Positions 51,033 through 59,614 of a DNA stretch of 64,000 nucleotides are shown here, in pieces. Below the pieces are notes generated by a model. It searched no databases. It had not been told where the DNA came from and saw only the letters and a program-made list of their open reading frames with translations. The stretch is taken from the NCBI GenBank assembly GCA_963788055.1, contig CAWBFA010000005.1, forward strand, positions 372,001 through 436,000, given 5' to 3'. Within the stretch, counting starts at the first letter, position 1; each line of letters starts with the position of its first letter. Source of the DNA: JACCTU01 sp963788055 (lineage in GTDB: Bacteria; Actinomycetota; Thermoleophilia; Gaiellales; Gaiellaceae). Both the position numbers and the translations under genes were made by a program.

Positions 51033-52084
51033 AGGTCCTCTACTTCGGCACCTACGAGCGCGACTATCCGCGCAACGCCCAGGTGATCTCGTGTCTGCGC
51101 GGCGCGGGCGTCGAGGTCGTCGAGCGACACGAGCCGGTGTGGGAGGGAACGCGCGACGCGTGGCGCGCCGGCCCGATCACGGCGATGCGGCTCGCGGGCG
51201 CGGAGCTTCGACTGCTCCGGCGAACACCGGAGCGCTACGACGCCGTGATCGTCGGCTATCCCGGCCACTTCGACCTGCCGGCGGCGAGGCGGGCTGCGCG
51301 GGGTGCGCCCGTGGTCTTCAACCCACTCGTCTCGCTTGCCGACACACTCGTCTCCGATCGCGCGCGCTTCCGTTCGGGATCGCTCCCAGCGCGCGCGCTC
51401 ACACTCGTGGACCGGTTCGCGCTTCGATCCGCCGACGTCGTCGTCGCGGACACGGAAGCGCACGCGCGCTTTCTCGCCGGCCTCGCCGGGCTCGACCGCG
51501 TCGAGGTCTGCTTCGTGGGCGCGGAGGAGCGGGTCTTCCGACCTCGTCCGACAGGCGCATTCACGCACGCACTCTTCGTCGGCAAGCTGATCCCGCTGCA
51601 GGGGGTCGAGACGATCCTCGAGGCGGCGCGGCTCGCGCCGGAGATCCCGTTTCGCGTGGTCGGCAGCGGACAGCTCGCCGGGCTGCTCGATCGGCGACCC
51701 GGGAACGTCGAATGGGTGCCGTGGGTCGAGTACGAGCAGCTCGACGGCGAGCTCCACGCCGCGGGCGCTGCGCTCGGGATCTTCGGCGGCTCGGAGAAGG
51801 CCGCGCGCGTGATCCCGAACAAGGCGTTCCAGGCGATCGCCTGCGGCATGCCGCTCGTCACCGCCGACACGCCCGCGGCCCGCGAGCTGCTCGTCGACGG
51901 CGAGAGTGCGCTCCTCGTCCGGCCGGGCGACCCGCCCGCGCTCGCGAGCGCGCTGCGCCGACTTGCCTCCGACGACGCGCTGCGAGCGCGCATCGCCGAG
52001 GGCGGGCTCTCCGCCTACCGCCGGCACGCGAGCGAAGACGTCCTCGGCCGCCGGTGGCGTGCGATCCTCGACCGCGCGCGGTGA
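51029..52084 (+). CDS. Glycosyltransferase family 4 protein
   Basis: GT4 transferase of 351 residues. N-terminal KVLYFGTYERDYPRN, middle LFVGKLIPLQGVETILEA, donor site KAARVIPNKAFQAIACG and MPLVTADTPAARELL. No ATG or GTG fits the conserved start; a CTG at 51029 overlapping the previous stop as CTGA is used (second CTG-start case in the window). It overlaps the next gene by GTGA. Acceptor unknown. Confidence 0.82.
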   Translation: MKVLYFGTYERDYPRNAQVISCLRGAGVEVVERHEPVWEGTRDAWRAGPITAMRLAGAELRLLRRTPERYDAVIVGYPGHFDLPAARRAARGAPVVFNPLVSLADTLVSDRARFRSGSLPARALTLVDRFALRSADVVVADTEAHARFLAGLAGLDRVEVCFVGAEERVFRPRPTGAFTHALFVGKLIPLQGVETILEAARLAPEIPFRVVGSGQLAGLLDRRPGNVEWVPWVEYEQLDGELHAAGAALGIFGGSEKAARVIPNKAFQAIACGMPLVTADTPAARELLVDGESALLVRPGDPPALASALRRLASDDALRARIAEGGLSAYRRHASEDVLGRRWRAILDRAR

Positions 52085-53487
52085 GACGACCGCTCGCCCT
52101 TGCGATCGCCGCGTTCGCGGCCGGCTTCGGTGCGCTCGCCGTCTTGCGCCATCGCTCGTTTGCGACCGGCCGGTTCGACCTCGGGAACATGACCCAGGCC
52201 GTCTGGTCGACCGCGCACGGCGACCCGCTCGCGGTCACGAACCTCGCCGGGGAGCAGACGACGCGCCTCGCGTCTCACTTCGACCCGATCCTCGTGCTCT
52301 TCGCGCCGCTTTGGCTCGTCTGGCCGAGCCCCGAGATGCTCCTCGTCGCGCAGGCCGTCGCGATCGCGCTCGGCGCGCTTCCGGTGTTCTGGCTCGCGCG
52401 CAAGCATCTCGGCTCCGAGCGCGCCGCGCTGGGCTTCGCGCTCGCGTACCTCCTCTACCCCGCGACGCAGTGGGTTGCGCTCTCGGAGTTCCACCCCGTC
52501 GCGCTGGCGTGCCCGTTGCTGCTGTTCGCGTTCTGGTACCTCGACGAGGACCGGCTCGTCCCGTTCGCGATCTGCGCCGTGCTGGCATGCACGACGAAGG
52601 AGGAGATTCCGCTCGCGATCGCGGGGCTCGGAGCCTGGTACGCGCTCGCGCGAAGACGGCGTCTCGCGGGAGCGGTGATCATGGTCGCCGGAGTGTCGGC
52701 CGCAGCATTCGCCCTCGGTGTCGTCGCGCACTTCAACGATGGGGGCGACCCCTTTGCCGGACGCTACGAAGAGGTGGGCGGTTCCCCGACGGGGATCCTG
52801 AAGACGCTCGTGACCGACCCGCTGACGATCGTGCGCGCTGCCTTCGACACGCGCGGTCTGGGGTATCTCCTCCTGCTGCTCGTTCCACTCGCATTCCTTC
52901 CGCTCGCCGCACCGCTCGCGCTCTTGCCGGCACTGCCCGACCTTGCGCTCAACCTGCTCTCGTCGACGGAGACGCAGACGTCGATTCACTTCCACTACGT
53001 CGCACCGATCGTTCCCGCGCTCATCGTTGCCGCCGTCTTCGCTGCCGCCCGCCTCGACCGGCCGCTCGCAACGCCGCTCGTCGCGCTCGTCCTCGCGTCG
53101 AACTTCGTGCTCGGCGCGATCCCGCTCTGGGGGGCTCTGCCGGGCGGGGAGGATCTCCGGGCGAGGGAAGCGCTGATCAGCGACCACGACCGGGCGGCGT
53201 CGCGCGCGCTGCGGCTCATTCCCGACGACGCCGTCGTGTCGGCCTCGAACTCGCTCGGTGCGCACCTATCGAGCCGCCGGCGTTTCCTCAGCTTCCCGAT
53301 CCGCTCCGACGCCGCATGGATCGTGGTGGACGAGCGCTCGCCCGGCTACCTCGACCGGTTCGCGCCGGGCCCGTATGCGATCGCCGTTGCACGGGTGCGC
53401 AGCGACCCGAGCTGGCGACTCGTCTTCGACGAGGACGGCGTGCTCGTGTTCAGACGGGGATCGTCTGGGGCAGCAGGTACGCCGTGA
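52081..53487 (+). CDS. DUF2079 multi-pass membrane protein
   Basis: Protein of 468 residues with about nine helices, matching DUF2079, a family of predicted membrane glycosyltransferase-like proteins in actinobacteria. Seen are FDLGNMTQAVWSTAHGDPL, SHFDPILVLFAPLW, YLLYPATQWVALSEFHPVA, CTTKEEIPLAIAGLG and IHFHYVAPIVPALI. The C-terminal 100 residues form a soluble domain. GTG start coupled to the GT4 gene. Probably acts with the two preceding transferases. Confidence 0.83.
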   Translation: MRRPLALAIAAFAAGFGALAVLRHRSFATGRFDLGNMTQAVWSTAHGDPLAVTNLAGEQTTRLASHFDPILVLFAPLWLVWPSPEMLLVAQAVAIALGALPVFWLARKHLGSERAALGFALAYLLYPATQWVALSEFHPVALACPLLLFAFWYLDEDRLVPFAICAVLACTTKEEIPLAIAGLGAWYALARRRRLAGAVIMVAGVSAAAFALGVVAHFNDGGDPFAGRYEEVGGSPTGILKTLVTDPLTIVRAAFDTRGLGYLLLLLVPLAFLPLAAPLALLPALPDLALNLLSSTETQTSIHFHYVAPIVPALIVAAVFAAARLDRPLATPLVALVLASNFVLGAIPLWGALPGGEDLRAREALISDHDRAASRALRLIPDDAVVSASNSLGAHLSSRRRFLSFPIRSDAAWIVVDERSPGYLDRFAPGPYAIAVARVRSDPSWRLVFDEDGVLVFRRGSSGAAGTP

Positions 53488-54640
53488 ACGCGAGCGCGAG
53501 CCCGCGCGCCAGCCTGTCCTCCTCGACGGCGGCGAGAGGAACGACCCAGGCGAGGTACCACGGCGTGACGTAAGGAGCACACGCGAGCAGCGCCACCGAC
53601 GCAAGCGCGAGCCGCACACGGCCGCGCCACGCCGCCCGCGCGAGGACGACGTACACGAACGCGAACAGCACGGCAAACATCGTGATCGCTGCGCTCTCCG
53701 GAACACCGAGCTGCGACAGTCGATGCGGGAGTGCGTAGCTCGTCGTCTCCCTCGCGTTGTCGGCAAGCGGACCGAACGCGTCGAGCCAGGCGAAGCCGTA
53801 GCGCCACGTCGCGAGACCGAAGACGAGGGCTGCCGTGAGGGCGAGCGCAGGAAGCCCAAGCCGGCGTCCTGCCGCTCGTGCACCCAGCGCGTGCAGCGGA
53901 AGGAACGCGAGCGGGACCCACTTCACCGCGATGCCGAGTGCCCAGGGGATTCCGCCCGAGCCGGCCGCAAGCGCCGCGAGGAGCAGCGCGCCGACCCACG
54001 CATCGTTGTGACCCCCGCCTGCGAGATGCACTGCGAGCAACGGGTTCCAACCGACGAACGCGGCGCCGAGCGCGTGCCGCGGCGCGAGCCGCGCAGCAAG
54101 AAGAACCGTCGCGCAGGCGGCCAGCGCGGCGAGCGTCTTGTAAGCCCACGCCGCCGCTTCGTGCGACTCGCCGACCGCGCGAGCGACCGGCTCGGACGCG
54201 AGCGTGAAACCCGGCGCATACACCGACGTCGAGTCGCGCCACTGCTCCCCGGACCAACGGAACGCCGGGTCCTCGGGGAACTCCGAGGGGGTGTCCTCGT
54301 ACGGGTTCGCGTCGTGCACGGCCGCGATCCGCCCGTACATCCAGTACGTCCACGCGTCGCTCGAGAGCATGAGCGGTGCGGCGAGCGGTACGAGCTGCAC
54401 GGCGAGAGCGACCGCCACCACTCCACGGAGCGGGACACCGTCGCGACCGAGCCGGCGCAGCCCGGCGAGATACGCGGCGAACGCGAGCGCGAGCAGCGCG
54501 AGAAAGGCCCACGCCCAGCCGCTGCCACCGACCAGCGCGCCGCCCGGCTGCGGAACGATCGGCGAGTCGTCGGGCCATGCGAGCGCGGTGCAGCCGGCGA
54601 CGCAGGCGAGAACGAAGAGCCCCGGGGCGAGCCGGGTCAG
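53450..54640 (-). CDS. GT87/DUF2029-like membrane glycosyltransferase
   Basis: Membrane protein of up to 396 residues with about nine helices, resembling mannosyltransferases of the GT87/DUF2029 group: SSDAWTYWMYGRIAA with the acidic loop residue, NPYEDTPSEFPEDPAF, VGWNPLLAVHLAGGGHNDAW and VKWVPLAFLPL. Homologous helices extend upstream of the first GTG (54421) to about 54640, where a CTG ACC CGG is the only candidate start. The gene converges on DUF2079 (38-base overlap) and follows the PBP gene. Confidence 0.72.
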   Translation of the reverse strand: MTRLAPGLFVLACVAGCTALAWPDDSPIVPQPGGALVGGSGWAWAFLALLALAFAAYLAGLRRLGRDGVPLRGVVAVALAVQLVPLAAPLMLSSDAWTYWMYGRIAAVHDANPYEDTPSEFPEDPAFRWSGEQWRDSTSVYAPGFTLASEPVARAVGESHEAAAWAYKTLAALAACATVLLAARLAPRHALGAAFVGWNPLLAVHLAGGGHNDAWVGALLLAALAAGSGGIPWALGIAVKWVPLAFLPLHALGARAAGRRLGLPALALTAALVFGLATWRYGFAWLDAFGPLADNARETTSYALPHRLSQLGVPESAAITMFAVLFAFVYVVLARAAWRGRVRLALASVALLACAPYVTPWYLAWVVPLAAVEEDRLARGLALAFTAYLLPQTIPV

Positions 54641-54644
54641 GCCG

Positions 54645-56783
54645 TCACGGGATCGCAGCGCCGGGCTCGGTCGGCGGAGGCGGAGGCGGCTCGGTCGGGG
54701 CCGGCGGCGCGGTCGTCACCGGAGGCGCTGCCGGCGGTTTCGGTCCGTTCGGCGGAGGCGGTGGCGCGTTCGTGGTCGTTCCTGCCGACGGCGCGGGCGT
54801 GTACGGAACGTATTCGAGTGCGTACTGTCCCTGCTCGAAGGGGCGCCACTCCGGCTCATGCGTCGGCTGCAGCCACTCGCGCACGGGCTTGTTCTCCATC
54901 GCGACCAGCATGAAGCGCCTCCAGATGTCCGCTGGGAACGTCCCACCCGCGACCGAGATCCCGTGGACGTTCTCCATCGGGATCTGCGCCTGCGGATAGC
55001 CGACCCAGACCACGGTCTCGAGCTGCGGCGTGAACCCCGCGAACCACGCGTCGGCGTGGTTGTCGGTCGTGCCGGTCTTGCCCGCTACCGGGCGGCCGAT
55101 CTGCGCGCCGACGCCCGTGCCGAAGTAGACGTTGTCCTCGAGGATCCGCGTCACCTCGGCGGCGACCCAGTCGGCCAGCACGCGCTTCCGCTTCGGCTTG
55201 CCCCAGTCGACGTCCTCGTCCTCCTTGCCGCCGGGAAGCACGACCTTCCTGATCGCCATCGGCTCGGAGTAGATCCCGCCCGCAGCGAGCGTCGCGTATG
55301 CCGACGCCATGTCGAGTGGCGACACGGAGATCGCACCGAGACCCATCGCCGGCACGATCTCGTTCGTCGGGACGGTCACACCCATCTTGCGCGCGACCGC
55401 CGCGACGTTCTCAGGGCCGACGTCGAGCGTCAGCTGCGCGTAGACCGTGTTGTCGGAGCTGAGCGTCGCACGTGAGATCGACGTCGAGCCGAGATACGAG
55501 TCGCTGTACGTCTTGACCTCCCACGGCTCGGTCAGCGGGTCCGGCTGGTAGGTGAAACGCTGCGAGCGGTAGTAGGTCGTGTCCGGGTCGACGCCCCGCT
55601 CAACGGCCGCGGTCAGTACGAACGTCTTGAAGGTCGAGCCCGCCTGCCGCCTGCCCTGCGAGACGAGGTTGTACTGGTTCTTCGTCGAGCTCGGCGTCAC
55701 GGCGACCATCGCGCGAATCGCGCCGGTGGCAGGGTCGATCGAGACGACGGCGGAGGAGGGGTCGGACTTGTACGGGAGCGTGTCCTTGATCGCGCGCCGC
55801 GCGGCGATCTGCAGCTTGCGATCGACCGTCGTGTAGACGCGCAACCCGCCGGATCGCACGGTCGCGCCGCCGTATTCCTTCACGAGCTCGTTGTAGACGT
55901 ACGAGAAGAAGTAGGGCTCGCGAATCCGCTGGTAGAGCTTGCCCGGCTTCAGACCGAGGTCGCGCTCTGCGATCGCGACGTTGTACTCGCTCGGCGTGAT
56001 CGCGCGCGTCGAGAACATCGCGCGAAGCACTTCATCTCGACGCGCAAGCGCCCGCTCCGAATGCAGAAAGGGGTCGTACGTCGTCGGCGCCTGCGTCAGA
56101 CCCGCGAGCAGCGCAGCCTGCTCCAGCGTCAGCGCGCGTGCCGGGACGGAGAAGTACGTGCGCGCCGCGGCTTCGACGCCGTACGCATGGTTGCCGTAGT
56201 AGACCTGGTTCATGTAGCCGGTCAGGATCCGTTGCTTCGACCACGCGCGGTCGAGCTTGATCGCGAGGCACGCCTCTTTGAGCTTGCGCTCCACCGTTCG
56301 CTCCCGCGAGATGTAGAGGTTGCGCACCAGCTGCTGCGTGATCGTCGAGCCGCCTTCGACGACGCGCTTCTCGCTCAGGTTCTTGAGTGCCGCGCGCGCA
56401 ATGCCCTCCACGTCGACGCCGTTGTGGTTGTAGAAGCGCCGGTCCTCGATCGCAACCGTCGCCCGCGGCATCCACTTGCTGATCTTCGTCGCCGGCACCG
56501 GTTGCCGGTTGCGTTCCGCCGGGATCGAGCCGAGCAGCGAGTTGTCGACCGCGTAGACGAATGAGTTCTCGCCGATCTCGACCGGTCGCAACTGGTCGAG
56601 GTCGACGTTCGCGCACATCACCGCCGCGCCTCCGGCGCCTCCAGCGGGGAGCACGACGAGCACGAGAGCCGCCGCGGCCACGAGGATCAACGCGATCTTC
56701 TGCTTGTGGCGACGCTTCGCACGGCGTCTGCCGCGGCGGCGTCGATCGAGCTCCGGAAGCTCCAGCGGCAGGCGCGGCCTCAC
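54645..56783 (-). CDS. Class A penicillin-binding protein (PBP1a type)
   Basis: Bifunctional peptidoglycan synthase of 712 residues. Basic cytoplasmic tail, one membrane helix (about 29-47), glycosyltransferase domain GT51 (IEDRRFYNHNGVDVEG, GGSTITQQLVRN), transpeptidase domain with AGSTFKTFVL (nucleophile Ser), LSSDNTVYAQ and AGKTGTTDNHADAW. The C-terminal 60 residues are rich in Pro and Thr. GTG start at 56783 overlaps the mechanosensitive channel stop. Confidence 0.93.
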   Translation of the reverse strand: MRPRLPLELPELDRRRRGRRRAKRRHKQKIALILVAAAALVLVVLPAGGAGGAAVMCANVDLDQLRPVEIGENSFVYAVDNSLLGSIPAERNRQPVPATKISKWMPRATVAIEDRRFYNHNGVDVEGIARAALKNLSEKRVVEGGSTITQQLVRNLYISRERTVERKLKEACLAIKLDRAWSKQRILTGYMNQVYYGNHAYGVEAAARTYFSVPARALTLEQAALLAGLTQAPTTYDPFLHSERALARRDEVLRAMFSTRAITPSEYNVAIAERDLGLKPGKLYQRIREPYFFSYVYNELVKEYGGATVRSGGLRVYTTVDRKLQIAARRAIKDTLPYKSDPSSAVVSIDPATGAIRAMVAVTPSSTKNQYNLVSQGRRQAGSTFKTFVLTAAVERGVDPDTTYYRSQRFTYQPDPLTEPWEVKTYSDSYLGSTSISRATLSSDNTVYAQLTLDVGPENVAAVARKMGVTVPTNEIVPAMGLGAISVSPLDMASAYATLAAGGIYSEPMAIRKVVLPGGKEDEDVDWGKPKRKRVLADWVAAEVTRILEDNVYFGTGVGAQIGRPVAGKTGTTDNHADAWFAGFTPQLETVVWVGYPQAQIPMENVHGISVAGGTFPADIWRRFMLVAMENKPVREWLQPTHEPEWRPFEQGQYALEYVPYTPAPSAGTTTNAPPPPPNGPKPPAAPPVTTAPPAPTEPPPPPPTEPGAAIP

Positions 56784-57499
56784 CCGAGCACCCCTTCCGC
56801 TCTCAGCCGCTTGTGCACGCGCAGCCGAAGCTCGTGCTCGAGCTCCTCGGCGTTGCCGCGCGGCGACGGGACGCGGACGGTCAGCGTCGCGTTTCCTTCC
56901 AGCCCACTCAGGACGACCTGCGCCCCGTCGTACTGGGCGACCTCCTCGCGAAGGGCGTCCACGGCGGCGGCGACATCCTGCGCGAGCGGCACCTGGACCT
57001 TGATCTCTGCCACCGTGTTCACGCTCCGAATCGTCGAGTTCCGGATCGTATCCGAGGCGAGTGTGTCGTTCGGGACCACGAGCCGGGCGCCGTCGGTCAG
57101 GCGGATGAAGGTGTACGTGAGGCCGATCTCCTCCACCCGTCCGCTCTGGTTGTCGATCGTGATCAGGTCTCCGAGCCGAAACGGCTGGGCGACCGCGACG
57201 AGAATGCCTGCGACGAAGTTCGAGAGCGTCTTCTGGGCCGCGAGCCCGAGGATGAGCCCGAGGATCGCCGTGGACGCGAGCACCCCGCCGGCGATCGCGC
57301 GCACAGCAGGAATCGTCAGCAGGGCGGAGAGGATCCCGACCGAGACGATGACGGTCGTCACGGTTCGACGCAGCACGCGGTAACGCGTCGCGACGACGGG
57401 GTCGAGCGTCCGCCGCGCCATCCGGCGGTCGACGACCCGCGCGGCGACGATGGCGACGAGGACGAAAGCCCCGGCGATCGCGATGCGGTCCCAGTCCAT
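56780..57499 (-). CDS. MscS-family mechanosensitive ion channel
   Basis: Small channel of 239 residues. Three helices: IAIAGAFVLVAIVAARVV, TVIVSVGILSALLTI and the pore helix AILGLILGLAAQKTLSNFV; the beta domain contains PFRLGDLITIDNQSGRVEEIGL and VVPNDTLASDTIRN. ATG at 57499, taken where the first helix begins. Expected to release solutes on hypo-osmotic shock. Confidence 0.88.
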   Translation of the reverse strand: MDWDRIAIAGAFVLVAIVAARVVDRRMARRTLDPVVATRYRVLRRTVTTVIVSVGILSALLTIPAVRAIAGGVLASTAILGLILGLAAQKTLSNFVAGILVAVAQPFRLGDLITIDNQSGRVEEIGLTYTFIRLTDGARLVVPNDTLASDTIRNSTIRSVNTVAEIKVQVPLAQDVAAAVDALREEVAQYDGAQVVLSGLEGNATLTVRVPSPRGNAEELEHELRLRVHKRLRAEGVLG

Positions 57500-57512
57500 C
57501 CGCGTGTATTCC

Positions 57513-57917
57513 CTAGGGATCGAGCGGCTTCCTGCCGGAGAAGCCCTCGTCGATTCCGTGCCAGTAGTCGATCTCGTCCTCACCGAGCCGCCAGCAGAGG
57601 AATGCCTCGATGCCGTCGACCTGGGCGGGGAAGTCGACGAGCCCCGTGTCCGCGTCCTTGACGACCCCGCCGAGCTCGTGGATCGCGTTGACGCAACGGG
57701 CGACGCCGGCATGCTCGTGCGCGACCCGCTCGTCGAGCGTGGCCATGCCTGTCGGATCGACGCCGCCGCCGTTCCCTGCGATCTGCTGCGCGAGCTGCTT
57801 CCGCTCGGATCGGGCCGCCGCGAGCGACGCTCGATGCTCGACGAGCTGCTCGGTCAGCGGCCGTACCTGGGCGAGCAACGCGTTGGCCTGCTCGCGGGTG
57901 AAGTGCCTCTGCGCCAC
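57513..57917 (-). CDS. DUF2203 family protein
   Basis: Helical protein of 134 residues of the DUF2203 family: RHFTREQANALLAQVRPL, GIDEGFSGRKPL at the C-terminus and CWRLGEDEIDYWH in between. The function of this family is unknown; members are common next to envelope genes in Gram-positive and Thermoleophilia genomes. GTG at 57917; the CPBP protease gene starts 7 bases away on the other strand. Confidence 0.82.
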   Translation of the reverse strand: MAQRHFTREQANALLAQVRPLTEQLVEHRASLAAARSERKQLAQQIAGNGGGVDPTGMATLDERVAHEHAGVARCVNAIHELGGVVKDADTGLVDFPAQVDGIEAFLCWRLGEDEIDYWHGIDEGFSGRKPLDP

Positions 57918-57923
57918 CCCCGT

Positions 57924-58637
57924 ATGATCGAGAGGAAGGTGGTCGCCAGTCAACGAGAGTCGTCGGAACGCGAGATCCACCCGACGAGGCTCGCGATCTG
58001 GCTCGCGCTCGTCGCGCTGATGACCGTCACGCAGCTCTACTCGCGCTACGTCGCCGAGTCCGCCCCACTTGACGATCCGCTCTACAGCTCGAGCTTCGCG
58101 GCCGCGAGCCTGACGCAGTGGATCCTGCTCGGCGCGTTCGCGCTCGGCGTTGCGGCAGGCGCCCGGCAGCTCCTCGCGCTGCGCTTGCCCCGCCGTGTGG
58201 GCCGCGCCGCGCTCGTCGCGATCGCGACGTTCGTGCTCGTCCTCGCCACCGCGGCTGCGCTGAGCGCGCTCGGCTTGAACCCGTCGAGCGAGCAGGGCCT
58301 CGTGCCGGACGAGTGGCCGCCTCCGGACGAGTCGGTGTTCGCGGTGAACGTCGTGCTCGTCGTGCTCGTCGGGCCGTTCGTCGAGGAGCTGCTCTTCCGC
58401 GGGGTCGGCTTCGGCCTGCTCCGCCCGTTCGGACGCCTGGTCGGAATCGTCGGATCGGCGGCGGCCTTCGCAGCGGTGCACGGCCTGATCGAGGGCTTCG
58501 CGCTCATCTTCCTGCTCGGGCTCGGGCTCGCGCTGATGCGAGAGTTGAGCGGCAGCGTCTTTCCGGGCTTCGCGCTGCACGCGAGCTTCAACGCCGTGGC
58601 GGTCGCCGCCGCAGCGGTCTCGGCGGGAAGCGGCTAG
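57924..58637 (+). CDS. CPBP family intramembrane metalloprotease
   Basis: Membrane protein of 237 residues with about seven helices carrying the CPBP/Abi motifs: VGPFVEELLFRGVGFGLL (EExxxR), FAAVHGLIEGFAL (His) and FALHASFNAVAV (second His and Asn). CPBP proteins include bacteriocin self-immunity proteins and intramembrane proteases. ATG at 57924. Its 3' end overlaps the bifunctional nuclease stop by 4 bases. Confidence 0.85.
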   Translation: MIERKVVASQRESSEREIHPTRLAIWLALVALMTVTQLYSRYVAESAPLDDPLYSSSFAAASLTQWILLGAFALGVAAGARQLLALRLPRRVGRAALVAIATFVLVLATAAALSALGLNPSSEQGLVPDEWPPPDESVFAVNVVLVVLVGPFVEELLFRGVGFGLLRPFGRLVGIVGSAAAFAAVHGLIEGFALIFLLGLGLALMRELSGSVFPGFALHASFNAVAVAAAAVSAGSG

Positions 58638-59137
58638 CGGTCTTCCTCGTCGTCGACTTCGGCGAACTGCTCCGGCGAGACGTCGTCGAGGAAGCGCTTG
58701 AACTCGGAGACGATCTCCTCCTCGTTCACCTCGTCGCCCTCGAACTCGATCGCGGACTCCTCAATCACCTGGTCGGCGGCGAAGATCGGGGCCTCGGCGC
58801 GAATCGCGAGCGCGATCGCATCGGAGGGGCGCGAGTCGACCTCGACCTCGGCCCCGTCCAGCTGCACCGTGACCTGCGCGTAGAACGTGTTCTCGCGAAG
58901 CTCGGTCACCGTGATCCGCGTGATGCGCGCGTCGAGCTCACTCAGGATCTCGGTCAGGAGGTCGTGCGTCATCGGACGCGGCGTCGTCGCACCCTGCAGC
59001 TTCATCAGAATCGCCGCCGCCTCCGGCTGCCCGATCCAGATCGGCAGGTAGCGGTTGCCGTCCTTGGTCTTGAGCAGCACGATCGGCTGCTTGCCAACAA
59101 GGTCGAAGCTGACCCCATAGATGTCCATCTCATGCAT
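58634..59137 (-). CDS. Bifunctional nuclease family protein (DUF151)
   Basis: Protein of 167 residues of the bifunctional nuclease (DUF151/BFN) family; relatives show RNase and DNase activity in plants. Seen are YGVSFDLVGKQPIVLLK, YLPIWIGQPEAAAI, RPMTHDLLTEIL and VDSRPSDAIALAIRAEAPIF, with an acidic C-terminus (EFAEVDDEE-like). ATG at 59137, with a second ATG three codons later. Located between CPBP protease and tRNA-Ile. Confidence 0.87.
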   Translation of the reverse strand: MHEMDIYGVSFDLVGKQPIVLLKTKDGNRYLPIWIGQPEAAAILMKLQGATTPRPMTHDLLTEILSELDARITRITVTELRENTFYAQVTVQLDGAEVEVDSRPSDAIALAIRAEAPIFAADQVIEESAIEFEGDEVNEEEIVSEFKRFLDDVSPEQFAEVDDEEDR

Positions 59138-59192
59138 CCGGACGGCTCCTCGTCTGAGTCTAGCTCAGGCTCTTTTCCTCAAACGAAACGCG

Positions 59193-59218
59193 AAAACGCC
59201 GGCGCCGGGCCGGCGTTT
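59193..59218 (-). terminator. Intrinsic terminator after tRNA-Ile
   Basis: A 10-bp GC-rich stem (AAACGCCGGC/GCCGGCGTTT, 5-nt loop) is followed on the minus strand by a short T run, directly downstream of the tRNA. It could also work in the other orientation, but no plus-strand gene ends here. Confidence 0.85.
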
Positions 59219-59219
59219 A

Positions 59220-59293
59220 TGGGCGATCGTGGATTCGAACCACGGACCTCCGCCTTATCAGAGCGGCGCTCTAACCAACTGAGCTAATCGCCC
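59220..59293 (-). tRNA. tRNA-Ile (GAT)
   Basis: Cloverleaf of 74 nt: acceptor GGGCGAT/ATCGCCC, D arm GCTC/GAGC, anticodon arm CCGCT/GGCGG with loop CTGATAA (anticodon GAT), T arm CGTGG/CCACG with TTCGAAT, and discriminator A. CCA is not encoded. It stands alone, away from any rRNA operon. Confidence 0.97.
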
Positions 59294-59303
59294 GGGGCCG
59301 CTC

Positions 59304-59309
59304 AGTGTA
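59304..59309 (-). promoter_or_regulatory. Candidate -10 element of tRNA-Ile
   Basis: TACACT on the minus strand, 10 nt before the tRNA 5' end. This is the same hexamer at the same spacing as for tRNA-Phe; no clear -35. Confidence 0.4.
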
Positions 59310-59317
59310 GCGGTGGT

Positions 59318-59611
59318 CTAATGACGAATCGTCGTTCGGCGGAGGTAGTCCTCGACGGCCAGCAGAAACGACTCGTCGCTCGCGAGCTCGGTGAGCGTGC
59401 CCTTGAGCTCCTCGTCGACCTCGGGGTCGTAGTTCAGCTCGGTGAGGAACTGCGGGAGGCGGCCGTTCTGGGACAGCGCGGCCATGCGGAGGAAGATCCG
59501 CTTCGCGTCGTCGTTCTGGGAGATCGCCTCGAGCGACTCGAGAGCGCCGCGCTGCCACTGTCCCAGCATCCGACCCTTCAACGGCCGGGCCACGCCGCCG
59601 GATACGGCCAA
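59318..59611 (-). CDS. Small protein of unknown function downstream of parB
   Basis: A 97-residue, mostly helical soluble protein: LGQWQRGALESLEAISQ, AKRIFLRMAALSQNG, RLPQFLTELNYDPEV and ELKGTLTELASDESFLLAVEDY. No transmembrane segment or signal is seen, and I do not recognise the family. It lies 3 bases after the parB stop on the same strand, so it is probably co-transcribed with parA and parB. Confidence 0.6.
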   Translation of the reverse strand: MAVSGGVARPLKGRMLGQWQRGALESLEAISQNDDAKRIFLRMAALSQNGRLPQFLTELNYDPEVDEELKGTLTELASDESFLLAVEDYLRRTTIRH

Positions 59612-59614
59612 GGC

